NCBI RefSeq assembly: GCF_000417875.1
Contig: NW_006920870.1
Location: 684,727 to 748,726, forward strand
Length of the DNA stretch: 64,000 nt
Reading direction: 5' to 3'
Source: Pseudozyma flocculosa PF-1
Lineage: Eukaryota > Basidiomycota > Ustilaginomycetes > Ustilaginales > Ustilaginaceae
This document shows, piece after piece, positions 44,013 to 55,238 of the stretch (positions within the stretch are counted from its first letter, which is position 1; each line of letters opens with the position of its first letter). The notes under the pieces are model-generated. The model saw nothing but the letters and a program-made list of their open reading frames with translations. It had not been told where the DNA came from and searched no databases. The translations under genes and the position numbers were made by a program.

Positions 44013-45861
44013 ATGTCCGACCCCACACCCGCCGACCGACCAGCTGGCGGCGGCGGCGGCGGCGGCGGCGGCGGACCGTCTCTGGTCTTCTGCCATCAGT
44101 GCGGCATCGAGGTGCGCCCTCTGATGGCTCCCGACCCGACCTGCCCGCGCTGCAACGGCCAGTTTGTCGAGGTCATCGAAGAAGGCTCCGGCGGACACCC
44201 GCGCGACCTCCACTCCTTCTTTGGCGACGAGCTCAACGACGAAGACGACGACGAGGCAGCATACATGGCCCACACCGCTGGCGCCGGAGGGCCGTTCGGG
44301 AGGATGCCCGATGGCGGCTTCGGCGTGCCGTTCGGTGGCGGCGCTGGCGGAGCGCGGCCCGACCTCGGTGGCCTGATACAGGGCCTGCTCGGTGCCGTGG
44401 CTGCCAACAGAGCGACGGGCCGACAGCAGCAGCAGCCGTCAAGCCCAGGTGCAGCCAGGGACCAAGGCCGCGGCAGCAACCCCGGACCGGACGACGATGG
44501 GTCGGGCCGCGACCGCGGGTCGTTCCAGCAGAGACAGGGCACCTCGCAGTTTGGCCCGCTCAACATCCAGTGGGGCTTCCAGTACGGCAGCGGATCGTCG
44601 GCAGATCGCCATCGACAGGAAAACCGAGAAGGCGACAGAGATGGCGGCCAGGCCGGACGCACGACGACGCAGGGCGTCCCGCCGCTGTCCGACTTCCTCC
44701 GCACCGCTTTCGGGCCTCGGGACCTCGACCCGCAGCCCGCCGCTGGCCGAGAGGACAACGATACGCACTTCCACGACGACGGCATGGGCGGTGCTGGCTC
44801 CGCTTCCGACGGCCGCCGCTTCAATCACGACAACCAGGGTGGCCTGGACGATGGCGGACCGAGGCGCGACGACCTGCCGCCGGAGCTGGCCGGGCTGCGC
44901 AACCTCTTCACTGGCCTGTTTGGCGGCAACCTCGATGGTGGCGGCCTGGTCTTTGACTTCCTCGGCGGAGGTGGCGGTGGCGGTGGCGCTCGAGGCCAGT
45001 GGGGAGACTACGTGCTGGGCCAGCAGGGGTTGGACGACATCATCTCGCAGCTCATGGAGCAGACGCAGGGCTCAAATGCGCCGCCGCCCGCCGGCGACGA
45101 GGAGATCCAGAAGCTGCGACGGTTCAAGCTGAGCGATGCGGACAGAGTCGGTGAGTGCAAGCATCGGTCGACGAGCTGTCCCTGTGTCGATGCGGAAACC
45201 CTCGCAGCTGACCGGCGGCCTCGATCCTCCCTCGCTTCGCCCAACAGCCAAAGCCAAGAACCGAGACTGCCCCACGTGCAAGGAGGACTTCCTCCCGGAG
45301 GAGCAGCCCGCAGCAGCGCAGCAGAGGGACGAGAGCGATGACCCGCCCGAGCAGGCCGTGGAGGACGAGGAAAAGCAGCAGGAGGACCTTGCCATGATGC
45401 CTTGCGGGCACCTCTTCCACGAAGACTGCCTCGTGCCCTGGCTCAAGATGCACGGCACCTGCCCCGTCTGCCGCATCTCGATTGTCAAGCAGGATGGTGC
45501 GCAGCACCAGCAACAGCAGCGCGGTGGCCAGCAGTCGACCAGCGCTGCCGCCTCAACGGCAACGACGGACACGGCAGCGGGCCAAGGATCCGTGTCGAAC
45601 GGTCGGGACGACGAGCCGGCGATCCCTGGCGGGTTCCCCTCGACGAATCCGTTCCTGCGCCGTATGGACCCGCAGCCGGAGCAGCACAGCGGCCGAGCGA
45701 CGGACCAAGACGAAGAGACGCCAGAGCAGCGAAGAGAGAGGATGCGGGCGGCTGCCGAGGCGAGGCAGCGCGCCCCTGCAGAGGGCGAGCAGGAAGCGAC
45801 GTCGTCGTCGTCATCTTCGTCGCGGCCACTGTCGTTCCTCCAGCCGGATGAGCTCGACTGA
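44013..45861 (+). CDS. RING-H2 E3 ubiquitin ligase (RNF126/RNF115-like)
   Basis: The predicted protein is 583 residues in two exons (44013-45150 and 45248-45861; 97-bp intron, phase 1). A glycine run encoded by GGC repeats precedes an N-terminal zinc ribbon, '[20 protein letters not shown]', the ubiquitin-binding element of RNF126/RNF115. A long Gly/Asp/Arg-rich linker follows. The RING-H2 finger reads '[34 protein letters not shown]' in spaced form, so all eight zinc ligands (C3H2C3) are present. The spacer between the second and third ligand is unusually long and acidic, with a glutamine-rich part. The ligase would ubiquitinate cytosolic substrates; in animals relatives act in receptor sorting and membrane-protein quality control. 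The target here is unknown. Confidence 0.9.
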
Positions 45862-46006
45862 CTGATGGGCTCGTGTCAATACCAAAACGTCAGCTATGCC
45901 TCTCGCCGGCGCTCGGCGAAGCGCTGGCTGTCGACATTGGAGCGTGCGCCTGGGTCGGATGACAATCGGATTCGGCCATGTGCCCTTTCTGCGTGGCCGG
46001 GTGCGA

Positions 46007-46935
46007 CTACTCGTCCTCCTCGCCCCGCCTGTATGCGACCATGGCGTCGATGCGGTGTACATGGGTGCTGAAGCTGCGCAGCTTGACCTGTTCCGCCTGG
46101 CCCTCTGCGATGAGCCTGGCGTCTGACTCGGTCCACTCGACTGGCGCCTCGGTGTCGCGATCTGTGTAGGCGAGGATCTGGAAGTGGCCTGCGGGGTGCA
46201 GAAGCGGGCGGATCCGAGGGGGGTCCTCGTGTCAGCAGCCACTCGGACGAGGCAAGCAGAGGGATGGGCCGCGCCGGCCTGCTCACAGAGCTCTTCGAGG
46301 ACGGGAAGGAAGGTGCAGCTGGCGGTGATCTGCTTGATGATGGCGGCGATTTCGGCTCGGATCTGCGCGTCGGTCTTTTGCTTTGCCGCTGGAGGCGCTG
46401 CCTTGTCACCTTCTGCTGGTGTTGGTAGCCTGGCGATGAGGCGAAGGGGATCGAAGCGATGGGATCGTTAGCGGAGGGTGAGATCGACATTCTCGGCCCG
46501 GGGGTCAAACGTGCCGGGGTCCGCCGCGACTCACTCGTTCTCCTTGCCCTCTGCTGCCGCCGCCGCGGGCGCCTGGTTCTTTTGAAGTACCTCTACGTCA
46601 AACTGCCACCTCTCCCTCGTTTCGCCCGTCTCGCGCTCGACGATGGCGACGACGAGGCGGGTGACTTTTCCGCGCTCGAGCCAGTCCTGGAGCTGGTTCA
46701 TTGCGCGTTCGAGGTAGTCTGCGACGCTGTCGTCGGTGGTGACGAGCATCTGGAGGCCGTACTTTTTCACCGTCTTGAAGTCTTCGGACGGGTAGATGTT
46801 GCGCTGGTAGAGGATGGACTGGACGCAGTAGGTGAAGAACTCGTGGACCAGCGACGTCGATCCCTTGAGCGAGAGGTGGGAGCGGGTGGGCGCTGCGGCG
46901 AGCGTGCCGGTGCTCGTCGATGGTGCGAGCGACAT
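46007..46935 (-). CDS. MAD2: Spindle-checkpoint HORMA protein Mad2
   Basis: The predicted protein is 241 residues. Mad2 binds Cdc20 and holds the anaphase-promoting complex inactive until chromosomes attach. Exons are 46935-46535, 46429-46287 and 46188-46007; the introns are 105 and 98 bp. HORMA features include 'VHEFFTYCVQSILYQRNIYP', 'DFKTVKKYGLQMLVTTDDSV', 'QLQDWLERGKVTRLVVAI' and the C-terminal safety belt 'RDTEAPVEWTESDA'. An Ala/Glu/Lys-rich insert of about 25 residues around the first splice junction makes the protein longer than the usual 200-210 residues. The gene is convergent with the RING gene (145 bp) and divergent from VPS15. BUB3, a partner in the checkpoint complex, lies 7.4 kb away. 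Confidence 0.93.
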
Positions 46936-47701
46936 GGTGCGCGTGTGTCGGGAGTGGATGCAGCGGTCTTGGTTGGTTGCGTGAGCGTGACGCCAAAGGG
47001 AGGGAGAGAGAGAGGTAGTGAGGGTAGTGGATGGTGATGGTGGTTGCGTCGGTGGTGGTGGCGGCGGGCAAAAAGTGTTTGTTGGCCGCTGCCTGCCCGC
47101 CTGCCTGGCTTGCCTTTGCCGCTGATGATGGCCGCGTGTGTTGGTTTACGGGCGGGCGTGGCTAGGCCAGGCCAGGCCTGGCTCCCCCTGCCTGCCTCAA
47201 ACTCCACACGCGCGCGCGCCTGGCCTGCCTACCTGGCTGCCTTTCAGCCTGACGGCGGCTCGCTCGCCCTCGGCCCAGAAAAAGTCCAACAGAGAGGCTA
47301 GGCCTGCAGGCCCGCCAGCAAGGGTGCGCGTTGTCCAGCCGTGGGGTCCTGGCCGGCCCGTGCTCGTTTGGCCCGGCCAACTTGGGCAATGATGGCTCGC
47401 GCGCTGCTCCTCCTATCCCGCCGCCACCACCGTGTTCACTCCCGCACCCATCCTTCCACCATCCTTGCTTGCTATTCGATCAGAGGGCGTCTCCAAGAAC
47501 CATAGGCGCCCATCTGCGTAAACACTGCGCCCGTCTTCTTCCGCCATGAGCCCCACATTAGCAATCACCGCCGCACCGCTCGTCTGATCCGTCTCTCCCC
47601 TTGGCCACTTCAACGACCCCCCGAGCGGATCACCTTTGCAAGCACGGCCGCTGCATTCTTTCCGACCGGAAGCTGAGGTCAGTCTAGCCGCCACCGCCAC
47701 C
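46936..47701. promoter_or_regulatory. Divergent promoter MAD2 / VPS15
   Basis: These 766 bp include CCTG-rich stretches (about 47,090-47,200) and a pyrimidine-rich leader before VPS15. No named element is recognised. Confidence 0.5.
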
Positions 47702-50700
47702 ATGGGCCAGACGGCGTCCACCAGCGGCGCCCGCATGGCCGGCATCTCGAACCTCGTCGCCGAGGTCGGCAACGATGTCCAGTACGAAAAGAGCATGGGC
47801 TCGTCGCGCTTCCTCAAGGCCATCAAGGCGCGCCACCGCGGCGGATCCCTGGTCGTAAAGACCTACATCAAGCCCGACCCCACCATGAGCCTGGCCAACC
47901 TCGTCAAGCGCCTCCGCATCGAGCGAGAGTCGCTCGCCGACGTGCCCAACGTCCTCACCTACCAAAAGGTCATCGAGACCGAGCACGCCGGCTACCTCAT
48001 CCGCCAGTGGCTCGCCAGCAACCTCTACGACCGCATCAGCACCCGCCCCTTTCTCAGCCCCGTCGAGAAAAAGTGGATCACCTACCAGCTCCTCTTTGCC
48101 ATGCGCGACGCCCGCGGCCGAAAGATCCCGCACGGCGACCTCAAGTGCGAAAACATCCTCGTCACCTCGTCCCTCATGGTATACGTCACCGACTTTGCCG
48201 CCTCCTTCAAGCCCACCTACCTCCCCCTCGACGACCCCGCCGACTTTTCCTTCTTCTACGACACGTCCGGCCGCCGCACCTGCTACGTCGCGCCCGAGCG
48301 CTTCTTTGCTGCTGCGGGGACCGACCTGCACTCGCACGCGCGCGGCACGGCGGGCCTGGACGAGATGCACGCGCCGACGGACGCACAGGGCGGCCGCCTC
48401 GACGAATCGTCCTACATGGACTCGCTCGGCCTGTCGAAGCGCAAAGCCAAGGTGACCGAGGCCATGGACGTCTTCAGCATGGGCTGCGTCATTGCCGAGC
48501 TCTGGAGGGACGGCACGCCAACCTTCACCCTGAGCCAGCTGTTCAAGTACCGCCAGGGCAACACCGACGTCGAGACGATCCTCGCAGAGATCCCCGACGT
48601 CCACGTCCGGGACCTGGTCCGCAGCATGATTGCGCTCCGGCCCGAGGACCGCAAGTCGTTTGACCAGTACCTCTTGGACGGCTACGACCGGGCCTTTCCC
48701 GCCAGCTTCTACGACTTCTACCATCACTACCTGGTCGAACTCCAGCGGATCTCGACGCCGGCCTCTCGGCAGGATAGCGGGCCGTCGGGCATGGGCAACC
48801 GCATCGTCTCGCAGACCGCGGGCGCTGCTGCCGCAACGCCGTCGATCTCGGGCACCTCGGTCACCGGTGCCGGCCCGCACGTCGAGGCTCGCGCGTCTGA
48901 TCGGCTATACATCGAGGCCGACGAGCGCATCGAGCGGCTGTACGAGGAGTGGAGCACCATCATGCGATTCTTTGACGACGACGGTGGCGGTCGAGGGGAC
49001 GAGATGGCCAAGGGTACGCCACGCGAGGCGACAGGGCTTCCGCGTCGATCGTCGACGACGAGCCTGGACCTGCACCGCGATACCGAAGACGAGGGGGCCG
49101 ACGACGATGCCGCGGCAGCGAGGCAACGGCAACACGACCGGCTCAGCAAAGAGGCCGCCGATCGCTTCGTGCCCGTCCAGCTCCAGATTCCCGGCCTCGA
49201 GAGCCAGATTCTCGCGCCGAGGAAGCGGCCGCTGCAGGCGGATGGCACCGCGCTGATCGTGCTCTCGGTGATCCTTGCCAACGTGCGAAACTGCCGCCGC
49301 CCTTCGTCCAAGTGCCACGCCCTCGACCTGCTGCTCCACCTCTCGTCGCGCTGGCTCACCGACGAGACCAAGCTCGACCGCGTCATTCCGTTCGTCATTT
49401 CGCTGCTCGATGACGAGGCTGTCACGGTAAGGATGGCGGCCATACGCTCGTGCACGCAGCTGCTGCTGATGGTGCGGGTCATCACGCCCTCGAACGCCTC
49501 CATTGTGCCGGAGTACATTGTGCCCAACGTCCGGCACCTAAGCCTGGACCCGTCGACTGCGGTGCGCTGCGTCTTTGCGTCCTGCGTCCTGCCCTTGGCG
49601 GACACAGGCGAGCGCTTCCTGCAAATGGCCCAGGCCATGCGCGCCGAGGGCGTCTTTGCCATCGAGCGCGACCTCTCTGGCGACTTCCTCGACAGCCAGC
49701 CGGACGAGGCCAGCTACGACGCCCAGCTCGTGGTGCTGCAGAACCTGGTCCAGGAGCAGGTGACGACGCTGCTGACCGACCCCTCGGCCTCGGTCAAGCG
49801 TGCGCTGCTGGCCGACATCGAGCCGTTGTGCCGCTTCTTTGGCGCGGCCAAGACCAACGACGTGCTTCTCAGCCACATGATCACCTACCTCAACGACCGC
49901 AACTGGCTTCTGCGCGAAGCCTTTTTCGAGGCCATCGTCGGCGTCGCCCAGGCGGCCGGCAACCGCAGCCTGGAGGAGTACATCCTCCCCCTGACGACCC
50001 AGGCGCTATCCGACTCCGAGGAGCACGTCGTCGCCAAGGTGCTCAACAGCTTCCGCGGCCTCGTCGAGCACGACCTCTTCGCCAAGGACAAGATCCTGCG
50101 CGTCCTCGCCATGACCGTCGGCTTCCTGTGCCACCCGAATATCTGGCTGCGCGAGGCATGCGCCGGCCTCATCGCCGCAGCGGCTGCCAAGCTCGATCCG
50201 ACCGAGCTGTGGGCCGTCGTCTACCCGTCCGTCCGACCCCTGCTGCGCTCCGACATCCACGAGTTCACAGAGCCCGTCCTGCTTGACAGCATCAAGGAGC
50301 CGCTGCCTCGGTCCATCCTGCAGGCCGCCATCTCATGGGCCTCGAAGGCCAACAAGACCCTGTTTTGGAAGTCGAGCCCCGAGAGCCGTGACGCGGCCGG
50401 ACTGCAGAACGGCCTGGCGACCGAGGGTGTGGGGCTGCTGCTCGGCCGCGAGGGCAAGGACGTCGTCCATGCGCCCATCCATCGCACCGACGAGGACGAG
50501 GCTCAGCTGGACAAGCTCCGCGCCGCGGGGATGAGCGACGACGACGAGATCAAGCTGGTGGCGCTGCGCGACTACATCCGCAGGGTGTCGAGGCAGTCTT
50601 CGCCGTCGCTCTCCAAGGCAGGCAGCAAGGCGGTCGCCGACTGGGCCGAGGTACTCTCGCCGGCGGAATCCGGCGAAGGCCTGGGCCGGATCCGACCGGC

Positions 50701-53461
50701 AGTCGAGGTCCAGCCGCTCGAGGGTGTCACGCCGCAGACGATCTTTTTCAGTCCCAACCCCGGCTCATCGGCCAGTGCCGCCCTGCAGGCCCCGCTGCGC
50801 GACAACGCGTCGTTGATGACTGGCACGTTCCGTTCGCAGGACGATGGGTCTTTCACCGCGAAGGTGGCCAAGCGCAGGCTCATCGGCCAGCGTACCCCTT
50901 CGGACGGGTCGCTGCTCAGTCCGATGCACGAGATCCGACGCCGGCTGATCCACGACCAGGCTTCTCGATCCGCATCGGCCATCGCGATGCCTGCCACGCC
51001 GGGACCCGTCGAGCCCATCAGCACGACCACCTTCGCGACAAAGGCGGTTCCGGGCAGCAGCATGTCGCCGATCCGCCCAGGTCCAGCCAGTCCATCGCCA
51101 TCGCAGACGCACACCCGGCTCGGGCCAGGCAAGGCGTCGCCAGCCGTGGCGCCGAGCCCTTTTACGGCCACGGGCACCATGAGCGACCTGGCGTCGCGCC
51201 TGCGGAACCTCGAGGTCGGATCGCAGCACGCCGGTTCCAGCCGGGCCACTCCGGCCGACTCGGCCACTCCGACGATCCGCGGCGGAGGAGCAGCGGGAGC
51301 AGGCGGCGAGGCTCACGTCGCCGAGGGGTCGACGTTTTCCAGCACCTACGACGGCAACGATCCGTACATCCGGGCACATCTCGAGGTCGTGTACCTCAAG
51401 AACTTCCGCGATCGGCCCGAGTTCGGCCCCAAGGTCGCCAAGGGACCGCCGAGGCGCCGGAGCGCCCGCGCCGCGCTGCCTTCGGGCTCGCGGACGAGCT
51501 CGTCGAGCAGCAACCGACGGCCCGAAGGCAACCTGATCGCCTACTTTACCGAGCACACGGCGCCCGTTACGTCGCTCGCCGTGTCGCCGGACCACCTCTT
51601 TTTTGTCTCGGGATCCGAGGACGGCACCCTCAAGGTGTGGGACACGGCGCGGCTGGAGAAGAACGTGACGTCGCGGTCGCGTGCCACCTATAGCGCGCAG
51701 AAGGGCAGCATCACGGCGGTCATCGCCATCGAGGGCAGCCACTGCGTCGCCAGCACGGCGACCGACGGCAGCCTGCACGTGTGGCGCATCGACGTGAGCC
51801 AGAGCTCGTCGATCCCGCGGTACGCCAAGCCAAAGCTGATCAGCAACTTCCAGCTGAGCACGCCTCGCGAGTACGCCACGTGCCTGGTCGAGAGCGTGTC
51901 GGACGCTGCGTCGATCCTCATCCTCGGAACCACGCACAGCCGCCTGACGGTGCTCGACCTGCGGACGATGCAGGTGCTCAAGACGCTGCGCAATCCGGTC
52001 GAGCACGGGCCCATCTCGTGCCTCTGCATCGACCAGAAAAAGGCCTGGCTGCTGGTGGGCACGCTGGGCGGCAAGGTGTCGCTGTGGGATCTTCGGTTCG
52101 GGCTCTTGCTCAAGAGCTGGGACGTGGGCGCCACCGCCGACGGCGCGGAGGCCAAGTCGGGCGGCGCCGGGCTCTTTCGCGTCAACGGGATCGCACTGCA
52201 TCCCAGCAAGGGGGCAGGACGCTATGTGTTGGTCGCATCGGAGCGCTTGCCGGAGTCGCCAGCGGCGCGGTCGCGTGGGAGCAGCCAGCATGACGACGCG
52301 TCGAGCCCAGCGGACGGTCGTACTGAGGCCCAGCGGCAGCGGCATCCGCGCGCCGACTCGACCGAGGTGTTGATCGAAACCTGGGACATTGACCGAGGCC
52401 TTCGCGTCGAGACGTTCGAGGCGGGGCCGTTTCCTTCGACGGGCGTCGCGAGCGAAGCCCGGCCGACGATGCTGGCACCCGCCTCGGCCGCTGCTCTATC
52501 GACAGAAGGCGCCGCCCCACCATCGGCGCTTTCGGCGGCGGCAGCCGTGGGCAACACTCTTGGCGCAGCGGCGGCCATCGAGCAGCTCATACAGCAGCAG
52601 AGGGCCATGCTTGCCAGCTCCGTGGCCCCATCTCCAAGTCCAGGAGCTGATGGCGAACGGGTCAACAGCGGCTCCGGCTCGACGAGCGACGACGACGACG
52701 ACGACGACGACGATCTCCGCGACGACTTGCTGGCATCGCGGCCCGAGATGCGGACGGGCGCGCGGATGCGCGAGATTCTTCGTCCGCCCGCTGCATCGAG
52801 CTGCCCGGTGCGGGGCCTGTACGTGAGCCTGGACGGCTACGTCTCGTCGTCGATGGCATCGGCGACCTCGACGGCGGGCAACGCGCAGCTGGCCGGGGGA
52901 TGGCTGGATGCGGGCAAGCTGGCGGCGGAAGCGGACGATGCGCACGCCAACGCGCCGTCACAGGGCAGCGGCGGTGGCGGTGTGGCGGGCTACATGCTGA
53001 CCGCTGGCGAAGATCGCAAGATCCGATTCTGGGATCTGGGCAAGGTCGAGAAGGGCGTGTGCATCGGCACTGTCGACGAGAAGAGCGAGTTTCGGTCGTT
53101 TGCAGGCGGAGGCAGGGCACAAGGGCGAGGCGCAGCCAGGACCGAGGCCGAGGCCGAGGATGAAACGGCGACGGCGGCGGACGCTCAAAGGGACGAGGTC
53201 GTGTCTGCGGGCGTGGCGACGACGACGACGATGACGACGGCGGCGGCGGCGGGTCCGACGAGGCACATTCACCACCTGTACGTGGGCGGCTCGGCGCGGG
53301 CGCAGATGCGCAGCCCGCTGCTGGCGCACCCGCAGACGCAGGCGGCCAACGCGCTGAGCCGGGTGCACAAGGATGCCATTACGGCGCTGGCCGTCATCGA
53401 GCACCCGTTCCGGTGCATCGTGGCGGGCGATCGCGCGGGCTGCCTGCGCGTGTGGGAGTAG
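47702..53461 (+). CDS. VPS15: Vps15, protein-kinase-like regulatory subunit of class III PI3-kinase
   Basis: This 1919-residue, intronless protein partners Vps34 in endosomal sorting and autophagy. It begins MGQTAS, an N-myristoylation motif, which decides the start over an in-frame ATG at 47636. The kinase domain (about 30-330) has 'LVVKTYIKPDP', the catalytic-loop 'HGDLKCENILVTS' (about 144) in which the usual H-R-D is H-G-D, and 'VTDFAASFKP' in place of DFG; both deviations are normal for Vps15. HEAT-type helical repeats follow (about 500-900; 'HALDLLLHLSSRWLTDETKL'). A C-terminal WD40 propeller (about 1280-1919) contains 'FVSGSEDGTLKVWDT' and ends 'AGDRAGCLRVWE'. Disordered Ser/Ala/Asp inserts within the propeller explain a length above that of yeast Vps15 (about 1450). 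Confidence 0.96.
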   Translation: MGQTASTSGARMAGISNLVAEVGNDVQYEKSMGSSRFLKAIKARHRGGSLVVKTYIKPDPTMSLANLVKRLRIERESLADVPNVLTYQKVIETEHAGYLIRQWLASNLYDRISTRPFLSPVEKKWITYQLLFAMRDARGRKIPHGDLKCENILVTSSLMVYVTDFAASFKPTYLPLDDPADFSFFYDTSGRRTCYVAPERFFAAAGTDLHSHARGTAGLDEMHAPTDAQGGRLDESSYMDSLGLSKRKAKVTEAMDVFSMGCVIAELWRDGTPTFTLSQLFKYRQGNTDVETILAEIPDVHVRDLVRSMIALRPEDRKSFDQYLLDGYDRAFPASFYDFYHHYLVELQRISTPASRQDSGPSGMGNRIVSQTAGAAAATPSISGTSVTGAGPHVEARASDRLYIEADERIERLYEEWSTIMRFFDDDGGGRGDEMAKGTPREATGLPRRSSTTSLDLHRDTEDEGADDDAAAARQRQHDRLSKEAADRFVPVQLQIPGLESQILAPRKRPLQADGTALIVLSVILANVRNCRRPSSKCHALDLLLHLSSRWLTDETKLDRVIPFVISLLDDEAVTVRMAAIRSCTQLLLMVRVITPSNASIVPEYIVPNVRHLSLDPSTAVRCVFASCVLPLADTGERFLQMAQAMRAEGVFAIERDLSGDFLDSQPDEASYDAQLVVLQNLVQEQVTTLLTDPSASVKRALLADIEPLCRFFGAAKTNDVLLSHMITYLNDRNWLLREAFFEAIVGVAQAAGNRSLEEYILPLTTQALSDSEEHVVAKVLNSFRGLVEHDLFAKDKILRVLAMTVGFLCHPNIWLREACAGLIAAAAAKLDPTELWAVVYPSVRPLLRSDIHEFTEPVLLDSIKEPLPRSILQAAISWASKANKTLFWKSSPESRDAAGLQNGLATEGVGLLLGREGKDVVHAPIHRTDEDEAQLDKLRAAGMSDDDEIKLVALRDYIRRVSRQSSPSLSKAGSKAVADWAEVLSPAESGEGLGRIRPAVEVQPLEGVTPQTIFFSPNPGSSASAALQAPLRDNASLMTGTFRSQDDGSFTAKVAKRRLIGQRTPSDGSLLSPMHEIRRRLIHDQASRSASAIAMPATPGPVEPISTTTFATKAVPGSSMSPIRPGPASPSPSQTHTRLGPGKASPAVAPSPFTATGTMSDLASRLRNLEVGSQHAGSSRATPADSATPTIRGGGAAGAGGEAHVAEGSTFSSTYDGNDPYIRAHLEVVYLKNFRDRPEFGPKVAKGPPRRRSARAALPSGSRTSSSSSNRRPEGNLIAYFTEHTAPVTSLAVSPDHLFFVSGSEDGTLKVWDTARLEKNVTSRSRATYSAQKGSITAVIAIEGSHCVASTATDGSLHVWRIDVSQSSSIPRYAKPKLISNFQLSTPREYATCLVESVSDAASILILGTTHSRLTVLDLRTMQVLKTLRNPVEHGPISCLCIDQKKAWLLVGTLGGKVSLWDLRFGLLLKSWDVGATADGAEAKSGGAGLFRVNGIALHPSKGAGRYVLVASERLPESPAARSRGSSQHDDASSPADGRTEAQRQRHPRADSTEVLIETWDIDRGLRVETFEAGPFPSTGVASEARPTMLAPASAAALSTEGAAPPSALSAAAAVGNTLGAAAAIEQLIQQQRAMLASSVAPSPSPGADGERVNSGSGSTSDDDDDDDDDLRDDLLASRPEMRTGARMREILRPPAASSCPVRGLYVSLDGYVSSSMASATSTAGNAQLAGGWLDAGKLAAEADDAHANAPSQGSGGGGVAGYMLTAGEDRKIRFWDLGKVEKGVCIGTVDEKSEFRSFAGGGRAQGRGAARTEAEAEDETATAADAQRDEVVSAGVATTTTMTTAAAAGPTRHIHHLYVGGSARAQMRSPLLAHPQTQAANALSRVHKDAITALAVIEHPFRCIVAGDRAGCLRVWE

Positions 53462-54412
53462 GGCGGCGGCGACGGCGCGCCCGTCTTTGTTTTGCCCACG
53501 CATCGCCACGATGCACCCCTATCTGTCATTTACTGCGGGTCCCGCTCCTAGCTCGAGCAGTGGCGGTGGCGGTGGCGGTGGCGATGGCGGCCATGTCGCT
53601 CTGTCGTTGATCCTTTTACCCTTGCCCGGGAGAGAGGCCAAAGCAGGCATGTGATTTCATCTGACTCTGAGCCAGGCGGTCAGGCGAGGCCTGGGGACGA
53701 GGGGCAGGCGCCCGCATGCGCATCCGTTTTGAGGCCGGAAAGGCGACGGCGGCGCAAGCAGGCAGCCAGGCACGATGGCAAGCTAGAGGCAGGGCATTTT
53801 GTGTCTGCCTGTGCCAGCGGTCCAGCAGCAGCATCGGGCAGACTTGTGCGAGTAGTGTGTTGCGCTGGTCAGGACATCCTGTCTAGCCTGGTGGTCCGAC
53901 TGAGTCGCTCGCGAGTCGGCCCTCGATCTATCTACCTCTACCTGACCCACTCTGGACGGCTAAGAGGGGCGGGCGCGCAGCAGCTGGACTGGGGCGGGGC
54001 AGCGGGCAGAGCGAGGCTGGCTAGGGCGGGCGTAGGGCCTGGCTGGGGCAGTCCAGGGCTGGGGCAGGCTCGACCAGTCCAGGGCAGGGCAGGGCGGGGC
54101 AGCGCAGCGCAGGACCGACGAGCGCGCCCGGGCCTCTTGTCGCCCCAGGCTGGCCGACACCCCACGCGACCCTCCCTCTGCTGCCGCGCTTCCACCTTTC
54201 CCGCTCGCCCGCTCTCCCGCTCTCCCGCTCTCCCGCTCTCCCGCTCGCTCCAGCAACAACAAGTGAGATGGCCAACAACGTCCCGTCGCAGCCCCTAACA
54301 TCCCTCTGCTCCACCATCAGCACCGCCGCAACTCGCAAACCCCGCCACCGCATCCTGGCAAACCAGCAAACCAGCAAGCCAGCAAAGCAAAGCAAAGCGA
54401 GAGGAACCCACC
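53462..54412. other. Intergenic region VPS15 / unknown gene
   Basis: These 951 bp are repeat-rich: GGTGGC triplets at 53,560-53,590, GGGCAGGGC-type sequence at 54,000-54,110 and the octamer repeat below. No gene is seen. Confidence 0.55.
54208..54250. repeat. (CCCGCTCT)n octamer repeat
   Basis: About five imperfect 8-bp units, pyrimidine-rich on the plus strand, lie 160-200 bp upstream of the next start codon. Confidence 0.9.
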
Positions 54413-55238
54413 ATGCAGCCCATCGACACGACCCAACTGGCGCCGCTGCTGTCCCAACTGCGGCGCTACACGCGCCAGCACGCCTCGTCGCCGCCAGACG
54501 AGCAGGTCGACCTCTGCCTCGTCAGCCGCGACGGCGGTCTGCACCTCGTCGACAGCGCCCTCTTTAGCCACGCCGTCCGCACCGAGCTCCTCGCCACGGC
54601 CGCGCCCGGCCCCGAGCCCGGCGTCCGCATCGCCACCGTGACCGACTCTTCGGATGAAATCGAGACCGTGCTCCTCGCCCGTTCCAACGACGTGTCGAGC
54701 CAGGAAGAGGTCTACGAGTGAGTGGCGCGAGTAGCGTTCAGGCAGAGGAGGGGTCGCGTGTCTGTGATGAGGTGGGGTCGCGTGTCGCCCGACGGGCCGC
54801 CGGGTACGAAGAGCGCATCCTGATGGCCATCCCAACGTCACCTCTTTTGCTCTTCCTCGCCCGATGCTGCCTGTGTCTTCCATCCTCACATCTGTCATCT
54901 CTGTGTCCGCCCTGGCCCGGCCCGGCAGCCGCATCAGCCGGCTCGACGCGCGCGACACCGTGTTTCTCATGGAGCGGTTCGCGCGGTACGAGTGCTGGGG
55001 GTTCGAGGTGCGCATCTGGGCGCAGCTGCGCGATCGCCTCGAGGGCCGGGACCGCCACCTGCTCGACGACGCCAAGTGGCTCTCGGGCGTCTATGCGCAG
55101 GCCGAGGCGCTGGAGCGCTGGGAGGTGTGCGAGTTTCTGTGGCCCCACTGCCGCTGCTGCGCCATGTTCGGCGGTGGCGGTGGCGAGGAAGGCGGTTTTG
55201 ATCGCGAGGTGGACGTCAAGCGCAGGCGTCTTTGCTAG
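54413..55238 (+). CDS. Unrecognised 204-residue protein
   Basis: Two exons (54413-54717 and 54929-55238) join across a 211-bp intron, GTGAGT to GGCAG, giving '..SSQEEVYE-DRISRLDARDTV' in frame. Strong G/C third-position bias and good splice sites support a real gene. Exon 1 has hydrophobic and acidic residues ('VDLCLVSRDGGLHLVDSALF'). Exon 2 is helical and aromatic ('FLMERFARYECWGFEVRIW', 'LERWEVCEFLWPHCRCC') and ends with a glycine run and a basic 'DVKRRRLC' tail that could be a nuclear signal. There is no signal peptide or membrane segment. No family is recognised; it may be a lineage-specific protein or a fast-evolving subunit of a known complex. Confidence 0.65.

Noticed and set aside
47684..48880. 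Minus-strand frame opposite the VPS15 kinase domain
   Set aside because: Antisense shadow; the plus strand has complete kinase motifs.
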